From Pseudomonadales bacterium (GTDB lineage Bacteria > Pseudomonadota > Gammaproteobacteria > Pseudomonadales > JAHRWD01): a DNA stretch of 33,976 bases. The notes beneath the pieces were generated by a model. The model saw nothing but the letters and a program-made list of their open reading frames with translations, was not told where the DNA came from and ran no database searches. Both the position numbers and the translations under genes were made by a program. Shown here one piece after another: positions 1-8,236 of the stretch. Each line of letters opens with the position of its first letter. Positions within the stretch are counted from its first letter, which is position 1. The stretch spans positions 1-33,976 of the forward strand of contig JAHRWD010000077.1 of NCBI GenBank assembly GCA_019090315.1, written 5' to 3'.

Positions 1-68
1 CCCTCAGCGCAATTTTCAGGTTCGACTGTACCTGGCTCAAACAGAAATTTATTCTCTTCCCAATTCAT
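1..68 (-). CDS. 5' end of an unidentified gene (partial, runs off left edge)
   Basis: On the minus strand an ATG at 68-66 opens a frame of 22 complete codons to the window edge (MNWEENKFLFEPG...). A TGA lies two codons upstream in the same frame, so this ATG is the first possible start. A GGTGA-type ribosome binding site lies just before it, although the spacing is short. The visible residues are acidic and contain no motif I recognise. The frame lies downstream of the FimL-like gene on the same strand, about 194 nt away and beyond a hairpin, so it is probably a separate transcript. No function is proposed. Confidence 0.45.
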   Translation of the reverse strand, partial: MNWEENKFLFEPGTVEPENCAE

Positions 69-170
69 AGGTCACCGTACTTGTATTAATTAATTATAGG
101 TATGCGATAGCCTGATTTTTGACAGGAATCCTAATCAGGGTTTCTATTGTATTGGGAGAACTGCTTTCAA

Positions 171-205
171 GCAAAACCCTTCGTTCTGAAGCGAAGGGGG
201 TTTGC
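171..205 (-). terminator. Hairpin, candidate terminator of the FimL-like gene
   Basis: Arms at 171-183 and 192-205 pair over about 12 bp with one mismatch or bulge (GCAAAACCCTTCG against CGAAGGGGGTTTGC). The hairpin lies 58 nt past the stop codon of the minus-strand gene ending at 263. On the minus strand the stem is followed by only a weak T stretch, so termination is plausible but not certain. Confidence 0.45.
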
Positions 206-262
206 CTGAGATTTGTTGCGGAGGGAGTGTGGAGCAGATGCTCGCAAGGTGTTGCGGCTGGA

Positions 263-1948
263 TCAGGCAGCTAGTTCTCTAATACCGTCTTCGGCAAGCA
301 CCAATAGTTTGTTATTGCTATTCAGGTTTTGATCCATATTTTCCAGGTAGTATTCAACGCTGATGATTACGTCGGCGAGTGTCTCCAGCGTTTCCGGTTT
401 AGCCTGTTCAGTGCTACCGATTAAATTGGACTGGATAAATTCCTGGCATATTTTCAAGATTTTGGTTACTTGTCCGAGCCCCAGAAATAGAGTGCCGCCC
501 CGAACAGTTTCCATTAGTGTTGCGAGATTGGCCAGATTCATACTGTCGCCACCGGAGTTTAGATATGCATCAATACTACGTTTAGTGAGCGCAAGGCCAT
601 CTTTGGTTTCTGTGATCACATGTTGCTGCGCTTCCTGCAGTATGCCTAGCTGAACGGGGGTATTGCTACGGACAGTGCTATTGACACTGTTGAGTTGGTG
701 GGTTTGATTTTCGATTACAGTTAGTTTGTCGGCTACGTCACTAAATTCTTCTTCAGATAACAGACCTTTTTCTCCGTGCCATTTCTCGACACGTGTAAGA
801 ACCTCTTGAATGATTTTTTGCGAATCATCCATTTTAGCTATCTCAAAGATTCTGGAGATGTCTTTGATTGGGTCGATTAATGTCGAGAAGTCGATCGGAT
901 GTTGTAGTTCGCTGGTTTTAAAGGCTAATTCGAAGCTATCTTTTACTTGCGTTAGTTCAGTAGCAAGCTCAGTCATCAGTGAACGATTGGCTTCGGCATT
1001 TGGACCTATCAGCTTGTCCCGTTCAAGTGCAATATCACTTTCATTGAAAAACAGTGGCTTTATCTTGTACTCGTCGACCAGTGATCGGATGCCTTCGTTA
1101 ACCGTTCCTGAAACCAGAAAAAGGTAGCTGAACCCACGGATCAGGTTTTCACTGATTTCGGTTTTCGGTCTGAGCTCAGGCGTGTCGATAAAACTCCTGA
1201 ACTGCTTGTCAATTGCCGCAAAAAGCTGCTTGCGCTCGATGCTTTGAGGTATTGCCGAATCCTGAATTGCGCCCAATGCTGTCGCAGCAAAGGTAAAGAT
1301 CAGTGAGTAATTAGCGCCCACATTTTGATCAATGGTACGATTCAGCGCGCGCTTCATCATTGTCAGGCTGCTCTGGGTATTGGACTCTCGAATATAATCG
1401 GTCAGGCCTATCTGGTACATCTGCCGTAATCTACGAAGGCGATCCGCAGGGATGCTTTCACCCGCCGGTTCGGCGCTGTTGTTCAGTTTTTCAGAAACCG
1501 CATCCAGGAAATCAGGATTTTGGTGATAAAAATAGTGCTCGGGCAGGATCTGTTTTGAATTGTTCTTGCGTAATTTGTTAATAGTCGTCAGCAGCAGAGC
1601 AGGAAATTGAGCTTCATTGTGATCGATATATTCAAAGTACTGTTCCAGCTCAATCAAGCCGCAACTGATGACAGACAAGCATTGCTCCCGTTGATCAAGA
1701 GGGATTTTTTGAAAATGACTGGAAAATAGCAGTATTTCGCTGGTTAGTGTGTCAACACCTTGCAGTTTCAACATATAAAGGCAACCAACAACCTGTTCGA
1801 TAAGATCAACAAAGGCATTCAGTTGGCCCAGGCTTTCCATATCCTGAGTAAAGCTTTCCAGGTGGATTTTGGACTGCTCGAGCGTCCTGAGCAACTCTGT
1901 TCTAACAAGTCGAAATGAAGTTAGCTGTTCCTGCGTCAGGTTTTCCAC
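263..1948 (-). CDS. fimL: FimL-like protein, degenerate Hpt-domain regulator related to the ChpA N-terminus
   Basis: This 561-residue, mostly helical soluble protein resembles Pseudomonas FimL and the N-terminal part of the ChpA chemotaxis-like kinase. FimL proteins promote type IV pilus function and twitching, partly through cAMP signalling. The N-terminal bundle carries an Hpt-like signature, IEQVVGCLYML, in which the position normally held by the phosphorylated His is Glu51. A second Hpt-like motif near the C-terminus, METVRGGTLFLG, has Glu480 in that position. No receiver, kinase or membrane segment is present, so the protein is probably a docking adaptor rather than a phosphotransferase. 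The start is GTG at 1948-1946, with CAGGAAA about 8 nt upstream. No pil or chp genes are visible nearby. The assignment rests on length and remembered family sequence. Confidence 0.72.
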   Translation of the reverse strand: MENLTQEQLTSFRLVRTELLRTLEQSKIHLESFTQDMESLGQLNAFVDLIEQVVGCLYMLKLQGVDTLTSEILLFSSHFQKIPLDQREQCLSVISCGLIELEQYFEYIDHNEAQFPALLLTTINKLRKNNSKQILPEHYFYHQNPDFLDAVSEKLNNSAEPAGESIPADRLRRLRQMYQIGLTDYIRESNTQSSLTMMKRALNRTIDQNVGANYSLIFTFAATALGAIQDSAIPQSIERKQLFAAIDKQFRSFIDTPELRPKTEISENLIRGFSYLFLVSGTVNEGIRSLVDEYKIKPLFFNESDIALERDKLIGPNAEANRSLMTELATELTQVKDSFELAFKTSELQHPIDFSTLIDPIKDISRIFEIAKMDDSQKIIQEVLTRVEKWHGEKGLLSEEEFSDVADKLTVIENQTHQLNSVNSTVRSNTPVQLGILQEAQQHVITETKDGLALTKRSIDAYLNSGGDSMNLANLATLMETVRGGTLFLGLGQVTKILKICQEFIQSNLIGSTEQAKPETLETLADVIISVEYYLENMDQNLNSNNKLLVLAEDGIRELAA

Positions 1949-2185
1949 AAAAGTATTTCCTGTAGTTCTACTATTTTATTGGAAGCTTGAAGAGATACGC
2001 AGCAGGAGTTTCAAACGTTGAAATCCCACTGTGTTCCTTTTCCATTTTTTGATATCCAGCCCATATTCTGAGAAAATGGGATCGAATTCATCAATATTTA
2101 TACCCTTTAGTATAGATCATAATATTGAGAACTCATTTCTTCGCTGCAATTCGCAAAACCAATCACCAGTAATGACCGAGAATTT

Positions 2186-3043
2186 ATGTCTGCACAGATA
2201 CTTGATGGTACATCCTTAGCTCAAAGCACCGAACAGGAGCTCTCCACCCGAGTACAACAACTCAAGTTAAAGACCGGTCAACAAAGCCCAATTTTGGCAA
2301 CCATTCTAGTCGGAAATGATCCCTCATCCGCCACCTATGTGCGTATGAAAGGTAACGCTTGTAAGCGAATCGGCATGGAATCTCTACAGGTTGTGCTGCC
2401 GCAAGAAACTACTACCGGTGAGCTAATCTCTGAGATCGAAAAACTCAATCGAAATGCCGATGTACATGGCATTTTATTGCAGCATCCGGTACCGGAGCAG
2501 ATAGATGAACGTGCGTGTTTTGACGCGATTGCGATCGAAAAAGATGTAGACGGGGTGACCAGCCTCGGATTTGGTCAAATGGCATTGGGGGAGCCTGCGT
2601 ACGGATCAGCAACACCCGCAGGTATCATGCGATTGCTAGCGCATTATCAGATACCCTTGTCGGGCAAACACGCCGTGGTTGTCGGTAGAAGCCCTATTTT
2701 GGGGAAGCCGATGGCGATGATGTTGTTGAATGCCAATGCAACGGTGACAATCTGCCACTCTCGCACAGTTGACCTGGTATCACTGGTTAAACAGGCTGAT
2801 ATTATTGTCGGGGCAGTGGGTATACCGGAGTTCATCAAGGCTGACTGGATTAAGCCTGGTGCAGTAGTGGTTGATGCGGGGTATCACCCTGGAAAGATCG
2901 GTGATATCGATCTCGAAGCTGCGAAACAGAAGGCATCAGCCTATACGCCGGTGCCGGGAGGCGTGGGTCCGATGACCATCAATACCCTGATCTATCAAAC
3001 CGTAGATGCGGCAGAAAAGAAGTATGGTGCAGCAAGGTCTTGA
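2186..3043 (+). CDS. folD: Bifunctional methylene-THF dehydrogenase / methenyl-THF cyclohydrolase FolD
   Basis: FolD interconverts 5,10-methylene-, 5,10-methenyl- and 10-formyl-tetrahydrofolate in the cytoplasm using NADP(H). This supplies one-carbon units for purines and fMet-tRNA. The 285 residues match the usual length. The catalytic Tyr51 and Lys55 lie in [14 protein letters not shown]. The active-site loop reads QHPVP (99-103), KDVDG follows at about 119-123, and the Rossmann signature [15 protein letters not shown] is followed by VTICHS. The C-terminus has PGGVGPMT. The usual PCTP reads SATP here, a tolerated substitution of a non-catalytic Cys. The ATG at 2186 is preceded by GAGAA. The gene stands alone and ends at a strong bidirectional terminator. 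Confidence 0.97.
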   Translation: MSAQILDGTSLAQSTEQELSTRVQQLKLKTGQQSPILATILVGNDPSSATYVRMKGNACKRIGMESLQVVLPQETTTGELISEIEKLNRNADVHGILLQHPVPEQIDERACFDAIAIEKDVDGVTSLGFGQMALGEPAYGSATPAGIMRLLAHYQIPLSGKHAVVVGRSPILGKPMAMMLLNANATVTICHSRTVDLVSLVKQADIIVGAVGIPEFIKADWIKPGAVVVDAGYHPGKIGDIDLEAAKQKASAYTPVPGGVGPMTINTLIYQTVDAAEKKYGAARS

Positions 3044-3060
3044 TGGCTTTGTCTGACATA

Positions 3061-3089
3061 AAAAAAGGGGCTTAATTAGCCCCTTTTTT
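3061..3089. terminator. Bidirectional rho-independent terminator between folD and the DUF934 gene
   Basis: A GGGGCT...AGCCCC stem is flanked by a run of A on the left (3061-3066) and T on the right (3084-3089). On either strand the hairpin is therefore followed by U residues. It sits 17 nt after the folD stop and 20 nt past the stop of the minus-strand gene, so it serves both convergent genes. Confidence 0.92.
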
Positions 3090-3109
3090 GTTTAGCCCTA
3101 TCTCTGCCT

Positions 3110-3604
3110 TCAAATGCTCCGTCGAAATGCCGGAACGGGCTGGTCCTGAGCTGTTTGATAGGTGTCTGTAAATGAAGAAAGTGCTGCAATAGCACCGGCT
3201 GGATCTTTATCATCCGGCAGCAGGTAGCTATCAAATCCACAGCGTTTCAAAAAGAACATTTGATCTATGCCGAAATCGCCAAAAGCGCGGAGCTCTCCGG
3301 TGAAATTCATCCGTCCACGTAGGATCTGAGCGTATGAAAACCCGCGGCCATCGGTAAAAGCGGGAAAATTAATCGCAATCATATCGATATTTTGCAGCTG
3401 ATCTGCGATTAGCTCAGGTGATTCGCTGCTATCCAACCAGACCCCTGTGTTTGAACTGCTTGCTAACAAGGTTTCCTGCTGTGCCAAAAACAGCGTTAAC
3501 GGAACAATTACATCACCTTCAGGTATAGTCTGGTTCTCTTCAGAACCTTCAACAAGAAGCCAGTTATCTGCCGAAATCTGGTCGTTTTTAATGAGCTTTG
3601 GCAT
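3110..3604 (-). CDS. DUF934 protein, partner of one-component sulfite reductase
   Basis: This 164-residue soluble protein belongs to the DUF934 family, which is usually encoded directly after single-polypeptide cysI genes in Pseudomonas and relatives. It is thought to assist sulfite reduction, and its biochemical role is unsettled. Recognisable parts are INFPAFTDGRGFSYAQILR and the following GELRAFGDFGIDQMFFLKRCGF. The start is ATG at 3604-3602, with an ideal AAGGAG about 6 nt upstream. This overlaps the end of cysI by 17 nt, which indicates translational coupling. A longer in-frame extension to 3778 exists but lies inside cysI and lacks this ribosome binding site, so I reject it. Confidence 0.88.
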   Translation of the reverse strand: MPKLIKNDQISADNWLLVEGSEENQTIPEGDVIVPLTLFLAQQETLLASSSNTGVWLDSSESPELIADQLQNIDMIAINFPAFTDGRGFSYAQILRGRMNFTGELRAFGDFGIDQMFFLKRCGFDSYLLPDDKDPAGAIAALSSFTDTYQTAQDQPVPAFRRSI

Positions 3605-5240
3605 AGATTTTCTCCTTGAATGGCTCAATACCGATTCGATTATATGTATCGATAAAATTTTCATCCTGTATCTTCTGTTCAAGATATAGGTCTGTGATTT
3701 TTTTAACGACCCCAGCCACTTCGGCTTGTGAGAAAGAGGGTCCAAGGATCTTGGCAACCGCCGCATCGGTTCCGACACCGCCGCCGAGTGAAACCTGGTA
3801 GAACTCCTTACCTTTCTTGTCTACGCCCAAAATACCGATATGGCCGATATGGTGATGTCCGCAGGCATTCATGCAGCCAGAGACCTTAAGGTCGACCGCT
3901 CCGATCTGTTCCAGCGTCTTAGGGCTGTCATATATACGTTGGATATCCTCAGCTACAGGTATCGATTTTGCGTTAGCCAGGGAGCAGTAATCACCACCAG
4001 GGCAACAAGTGATATCGTTGATCGTGCCGATATTTGCAGTAGCTAGACCGTTGTCAGTTAGCACTTGCCACACTTCGAATAACTGAGATTTTTCAACATC
4101 TGGCAGGACTATATTTTGTTCTTTGGTGGTCCTGAGTTCTCCGAAACTAAAGTGATCCGCCAGGTCCGCAAGCTGCTCCATCTGGTAATCTGAAACATCA
4201 CCCGGTGGCATACCAGTTGGTTTAAGGGAGATCACAACACTACGGTAACCCGCTTGTTTGTGTGCTTTGGTATTATTGAGATACCACCTTGAAAACTCTT
4301 TGTTTTCATCGAGTTGAGATGGTTTTGTGATGTCAGCGTTCTGCTTATATGCAGGTGGTTCGAAAAAAGCAGACACCCGTTTTATCTCGGCTTCGGTCAG
4401 CGTTGAGGGGTTGTCTTTAAGATGCTGCCACTCCTCTTCAACCATCGCAGTAAATTTTTCTGCACCCAGGGCGCGGACAAGAATTTTAATACGTGCCTTG
4501 TATTTGTTATCCCGGCGGCCGAGCTGATTATAGATTCTCAGTATCGCCTCAACATAGGTAAGTAGATGCTGTTTCGGCAGGAATCTACGGATAGATGTAC
4601 CAATCACCGGTGTACGCCCCAGGCCACCTCCCACCAATACTTCAAAGCCTGTTTCACCATTTTCATCTTTCGCCATTATGACGCCGATATCATGAAAATG
4701 AACCGCTGCGCGATCTTTGGTTGAGCCGCTTACCGCGATTTTGAATTTACGCGGAAGATACGCGAATTCTGGATGCAGGGTTGACCACTGGCGGAGTAGC
4801 TCCGCATAGGGGCGAGCATCTTCAATTTCATCCTGTGCGACACCTGAAAATGGATCGGCCGTAATACTACGAACACAGCTACCGCTGGTCTGAATCCCGT
4901 GCATTTCAACTTCTGCTAATTCGCCCAGAATTTTGGGTACATCTTCAAGAGCCGGCCAGTTGAGCTGGAAGTTCTGACGGGTGCTGATATGACCATAACC
5001 CTTGTCGTACTTACGAGAGATTTCAGCCAGTTTACGTGCCTGTTTAGAGCTAAGGGTCCCGTAGGGAATAGCGATTCGCAGTAGGGGGGCCATTCGTTGG
5101 ATATACAGACCATTTTGTAGTCTGAGGGGCAGGAATTCACCTTCCGATAGCTGGCCATCAAGAAAACGGTGAGTTTGATCCTTGAATTGATCAACTCGCT
5201 CTTTGACGAACTTCCGGTCAAAATCGTTGTATTGGTACAT
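3588..5240 (-). CDS. cysI: Assimilatory sulfite reductase hemoprotein, single-polypeptide CysI type
   Basis: This 550-residue siroheme/4Fe-4S enzyme reduces sulfite to sulfide for cysteine synthesis in the cytoplasm. It has the two-fold repeated nitrite/sulfite reductase architecture. The first half contains GYGHISTRQNFQLNW and the basic siroheme-binding segments, and the second half carries the cluster ligands. These are C413-X5-C419 in TCCPGGDYCSLA and C456-X3-C460 in SGCMNACGHHHIGH. The sequence resembles the Pseudomonas CysI group, which works without a CysJ flavoprotein in the same operon. A ferredoxin-dependent nitrite reductase is the main alternative, but the DUF934 partner immediately downstream favours sulfite. 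ATG at 5240 is used, and no strong ribosome binding site stands out. The gene is divergent from the receiver-phosphatase gene. Confidence 0.88.
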   Translation of the reverse strand: MYQYNDFDRKFVKERVDQFKDQTHRFLDGQLSEGEFLPLRLQNGLYIQRMAPLLRIAIPYGTLSSKQARKLAEISRKYDKGYGHISTRQNFQLNWPALEDVPKILGELAEVEMHGIQTSGSCVRSITADPFSGVAQDEIEDARPYAELLRQWSTLHPEFAYLPRKFKIAVSGSTKDRAAVHFHDIGVIMAKDENGETGFEVLVGGGLGRTPVIGTSIRRFLPKQHLLTYVEAILRIYNQLGRRDNKYKARIKILVRALGAEKFTAMVEEEWQHLKDNPSTLTEAEIKRVSAFFEPPAYKQNADITKPSQLDENKEFSRWYLNNTKAHKQAGYRSVVISLKPTGMPPGDVSDYQMEQLADLADHFSFGELRTTKEQNIVLPDVEKSQLFEVWQVLTDNGLATANIGTINDITCCPGGDYCSLANAKSIPVAEDIQRIYDSPKTLEQIGAVDLKVSGCMNACGHHHIGHIGILGVDKKGKEFYQVSLGGGVGTDAAVAKILGPSFSQAEVAGVVKKITDLYLEQKIQDENFIDTYNRIGIEPFKEKIYAKAH

Positions 5241-5420
5241 ATTATGTTGTGCTTAATAGTGTTGAAGGGTCTGCGCGTTGTGCCAGGACGTGTACTACCT
5301 TTGCTACAGCGCGGAAAGAAAGTGGCCGGTAAATTACCAGAAATTGGCTGTTCTTAAAACAAATAATCAACCAATACTAAATAATAATAACGAATAATTA
5401 TATGCAGAACGGATGAAGTG

Positions 5421-5437
5421 AATAACCAACGGTTATT
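5421..5437. promoter_or_regulatory. Palindrome in the cysI / receiver-PP2C divergent intergenic region
   Basis: AATAACC and GGTTATT form a perfect 7-bp inverted repeat around AAC, followed by a short T run. It lies 61 nt upstream of the gene at 5498 and about 180 nt upstream of cysI. It could be an operator for a dimeric regulator or a weak rho-independent terminator on the plus strand. The sequence alone does not decide. Confidence 0.4.
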
Positions 5438-5497
5438 TTTCTACGTCTTATACTTAGCTCAAGTGTTTTGTTCGAATAACATTGAGTACAGCATATT

Positions 5498-6622
5498 ATG
5501 CATATCCTGGTGGTTGATAGTGACCTTGAGCAACGGAAGCTCGTCGAGAATCTTTTAGCGGATAAAGGTCATAGTTACGTCTGCGCATCCAGTAGCCATG
5601 AAGCGTTGGACATACTTACTCGCGAAACATTTGAGTTTATTCTGCTGGATACCTTACTTGAGGATATGTATTGCTTTACCACCGCCAGGAAAATCAGAGA
5701 GAATCACAAAGATGGTTCTTATTTACCCATCATGTTTTTAAGCAGCCTACTGGATGAAGATACTCTGGTTAAATGTCTGGAGTATGGCGACGACTACCTG
5801 AAGAGACCCTTCAACGGAGAGGTATTGAATGCGAAGATAGCCGTCCACAACCGGATAAAGACCCTTCATGACGGGTATGTAGAGCATCTCGCGCAAACCG
5901 AGCGTGAGCAGGCCATTGTTGCTCACATGTTTAACAACGCCTTCAGTAGTAATTTTATTTCAACAGACCGAATTCGCTACCATTTGTCCCCGATGTCGCT
6001 GTTCAACGGTGATATCTTGATGACCGCTCTGGGTCCCACGGGTGATACCTACCTGCTGTTGGGTGATTTCACTGGGCATGGATTATCCGCCGCAATAGGT
6101 GGGCTTCCCGCATCCCGGGTTTTTTACGCCATGACCGCCAAAGGTTTACCGCTCGGTAGTATCGTCAGCGAGCTGAATGGCACTCTTCGACAAATTTTAC
6201 CACCTTCAATGTTTATGTGTGGTGCGGTGATTCAGGTCGATGCATCGGGGGAGTATTTCAAATGTTGGGCTGGCGGTTGTCATGATATGCAGCTTATTGA
6301 TAGCAAGGGAACAATTCGCAATAGTATAAAATCAGCTCACCTTGCCCTGTCCATTTTACCTTCCAAAAGTTTTAACTCCGAGGTTGAAACCTTCGATATC
6401 ATCCAGGGCGATCGATTGTTTCTTTATACAGATGGTATTACTGAAGCGGCTAATGCTGATGGTGAGATGTTCGGTGAAACCCGCTTGTTAGAGTGCATTA
6501 CAAAAAATGGGCCTGTCCAGTTTGGGCATGATCCATTGAGCTATCTGACCGATGCAGTACATGAATTTACCGAGGGAACTGAGCAGGAAGATGATATTTC
6601 TATGGTAGAAATACTATTGTAA
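5498..6622 (+). CDS. Response regulator with C-terminal PP2C/SpoIIE-type serine phosphatase domain
   Basis: The protein has 374 residues. The N-terminal receiver domain (about 1-120) has the acidic pair near D7/D9, phospho-acceptor D51 in FILLDTL, and conserved K102 in YLKRPF. After a linker helix, a SpoIIE-like PP2C domain (about 160-374) shows metal-binding GDFTGHGLSAAIG, then LYTDGITEAAN and the terminal DDISMVEI. Such proteins dephosphorylate an anti-sigma-factor antagonist (STAS protein) when the receiver is phosphorylated, so they act in partner-switching control of gene expression, motility or biofilm formation. No STAS protein, RsbW-like kinase or cognate histidine kinase is encoded next to it, so its partners must lie elsewhere. 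The ATG at 5498 has only a weak upstream ribosome binding site (GAGTACAG). Confidence 0.88.
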   Translation: MHILVVDSDLEQRKLVENLLADKGHSYVCASSSHEALDILTRETFEFILLDTLLEDMYCFTTARKIRENHKDGSYLPIMFLSSLLDEDTLVKCLEYGDDYLKRPFNGEVLNAKIAVHNRIKTLHDGYVEHLAQTEREQAIVAHMFNNAFSSNFISTDRIRYHLSPMSLFNGDILMTALGPTGDTYLLLGDFTGHGLSAAIGGLPASRVFYAMTAKGLPLGSIVSELNGTLRQILPPSMFMCGAVIQVDASGEYFKCWAGGCHDMQLIDSKGTIRNSIKSAHLALSILPSKSFNSEVETFDIIQGDRLFLYTDGITEAANADGEMFGETRLLECITKNGPVQFGHDPLSYLTDAVHEFTEGTEQEDDISMVEILL

Positions 6623-6628
6623 TTCAAT

Positions 6629-6642
6629 TTCAATATATTGAA
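6629..6642. repeat. AT-rich perfect palindrome downstream of the receiver-PP2C gene
   Basis: TTCAATATATTGAA is a perfect 14-bp palindrome 7 nt past the stop at 6622. It is too AT-rich to be a convincing terminator. It may be a regulator site for the next gene or chance in AT-rich spacer. Confidence 0.3.
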
Positions 6643-6787
6643 TTTAAAAGATAAAGTTTTACCGCTCCTGGGTCGGGAGCATGTTATACCCCATCAAAAA
6701 TCCTCGCTATACCCACTCTCTAGTTAGATCCATGACCTAGCCCTTAACTTCCGATAAAATACCAATTTTTTTGTAGGCAGGTTGTTG

Positions 6788-7651
6788 GTGAATCAGGTCA
6801 GGGAATGTGAGTTTGTTGTAGACGGTATGCGGATAGCCGGGCAGATGTACGGTGATTCCAATGGAGTTCCAGTTCTGGCAATGCACGGCTGGCTTGATAA
6901 CTGCGCGAGTTTTAAGCCTGTGGCTAACCACCTCAACAACATCCAGTTGCTCGCAATTGATATGCCTGGCCATGGCCTTTCTTCCCATAGATCTTCGGAT
7001 AGCCCCATTAATATATGGGATGACCTGCCACTTCTTTTGATGCTGGTTGATCAGTTAGGGTGGGAGCAGTTCAGTATCATAGGTCACTCCCGCGGAGCAG
7101 GCATCGCAAGTCTGTTTTCAGCCTGCTTTAGTGAACGGGTTAGTAAGCTGGTATTACTCGATGGTGGCGTACCGGTTTCCACCACCGCTGAAGAATCGGT
7201 GAGTCAGCTGGCCAAAGCCAGCAAAGCATGGACACGACGAAAAGATAAACGTACACCAGGCTATTCGACCTATAAACAGGCGCTTGAAGCTCGAAAGCGG
7301 GCAGTCGGCTCGATTAGTGAAGAGGCCGCGGTTCTATTGCTAGAACGAGGCCTGGTCAAAAGCGAATTAGGCTACGGCTGGCGAACCGACCCTCTGCTGA
7401 CGGTGCCATCTATGCTGATGCTAACTCCGGAGCAATCTGAGCAGTTTGCCGCGCAAATTGATGTGCCTGTCTGCATGGTTTTGGCTGAAGGTGGCCGAAT
7501 AGCAAAATCCGAAGCGTTCGGTCAGCTCAGTGAGCGATTTCAGGATATCGAAATTCATCAACTGGAGGGCGGCCATCACCTTCATATGGAGAAGCAAGCT
7601 CCCGCGGTTGCTGATATCATTAATCGTTTTTTGGTGGACGAGACTGGCTGA
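6788..7651 (+). CDS. Alpha/beta hydrolase (serine hydrolase-like)
   Basis: This cytoplasmic alpha/beta-hydrolase-fold protein has about 287 residues. The oxyanion region is [10 protein letters not shown] (34-43), followed by [10 protein letters not shown]. The nucleophile elbow GHSRGAG places the catalytic Ser at 101, and the C-terminal GGHHLHMEK supplies the His. The pattern is that of MhpC/SERHL-like hydrolases with unknown substrate. The start is uncertain. In-frame TTG (6782), TTG (6785) and GTG (6788) are consecutive. AGGCAGG at 6775-6781 leaves 6 nt only before GTG 6788, so I use that. The gene precedes rraA by 62 nt on the same strand and may be co-transcribed with it. Confidence 0.85.
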   Translation: MNQVRECEFVVDGMRIAGQMYGDSNGVPVLAMHGWLDNCASFKPVANHLNNIQLLAIDMPGHGLSSHRSSDSPINIWDDLPLLLMLVDQLGWEQFSIIGHSRGAGIASLFSACFSERVSKLVLLDGGVPVSTTAEESVSQLAKASKAWTRRKDKRTPGYSTYKQALEARKRAVGSISEEAAVLLLERGLVKSELGYGWRTDPLLTVPSMLMLTPEQSEQFAAQIDVPVCMVLAEGGRIAKSEAFGQLSERFQDIEIHQLEGGHHLHMEKQAPAVADIINRFLVDETG

Positions 7652-7713
7652 ATTCAATTTACCGATCCCGGTCTCAGCCGCTATTTTCCGTTCTCAAGCT
7701 AAGGAGTTCCCAG

Positions 7714-8199
7714 TTGGAATACATAACCCCCGATCTATGCGACAAATACCCCGAGCTGGTCTCGGTAGTGGAACCGATGTTTGCTAACTTTGGCGGACGA
7801 GACTCCTTTGGTGGAGAGATCGTTACCATTAAGTGTCACGAAGATAACTCACTGGTAAAAGAAAACGTTGCCACTCCCGGTGAAGGCAGGGTAATGGTGG
7901 TGGATGGTGGCGGCTCTATGCGTCGTGCACTGTTAGGCGATATGCTGGCGGAAAAAGCCGCAGAGATGGGCTGGAGCGGTATTATCGTTTATGGCTGTAT
8001 TCGAGATGTGGATGTGATCGTCGAGACCGATCTCGGCGTACAGGCACTGGCCAGTCACCCGATGAAAACCGACAAGCGCGGTATTGGTGACATAAACGTT
8101 GAGGTCACATTTGGTGGCGTATGTTTCAAACCGGGCGAATACGTTTATGCGGACAATAACGGTATCATTGTTTCGCCCGAGCCGTTGAGCATGGATTAG
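7714..8199 (+). CDS. rraA: RraA-family protein (regulator of RNase E activity)
   Basis: This 161-residue protein has exactly the length of E. coli RraA, which binds RNase E and the degradosome and lowers mRNA decay. Family hallmarks seen here are [10 protein letters not shown] near the N-terminus, [30 protein letters not shown] and [12 protein letters not shown], ending in [17 protein letters not shown]. Some relatives are aldolases (HMG aldolase/oxaloacetate decarboxylase), and paralogues are easily misnamed. The short length and full match favour RraA. The start is TTG at 7714, with a perfect AAGGAG at 7701-7706 and 7-nt spacing. Confidence 0.9.
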   Translation: MEYITPDLCDKYPELVSVVEPMFANFGGRDSFGGEIVTIKCHEDNSLVKENVATPGEGRVMVVDGGGSMRRALLGDMLAEKAAEMGWSGIIVYGCIRDVDVIVETDLGVQALASHPMKTDKRGIGDINVEVTFGGVCFKPGEYVYADNNGIIVSPEPLSMD

Positions 8200-8236
8200 C
8201 CGCTCGTAGAATTCACGCAAATTTAAAACAATCAGA

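Noticed and set aside
3605..3778. Upstream extension of the DUF934 protein
   Set aside because: It lies within cysI in another frame. ATG 3604 has an ideal AAGGAG and matches the family N-terminus.
5169..5357. Small plus-strand ORF in the cysI upstream region
   Set aside because: Its first part is antisense to cysI and the rest is spacer. There is no ribosome binding site and the composition is not protein-like.
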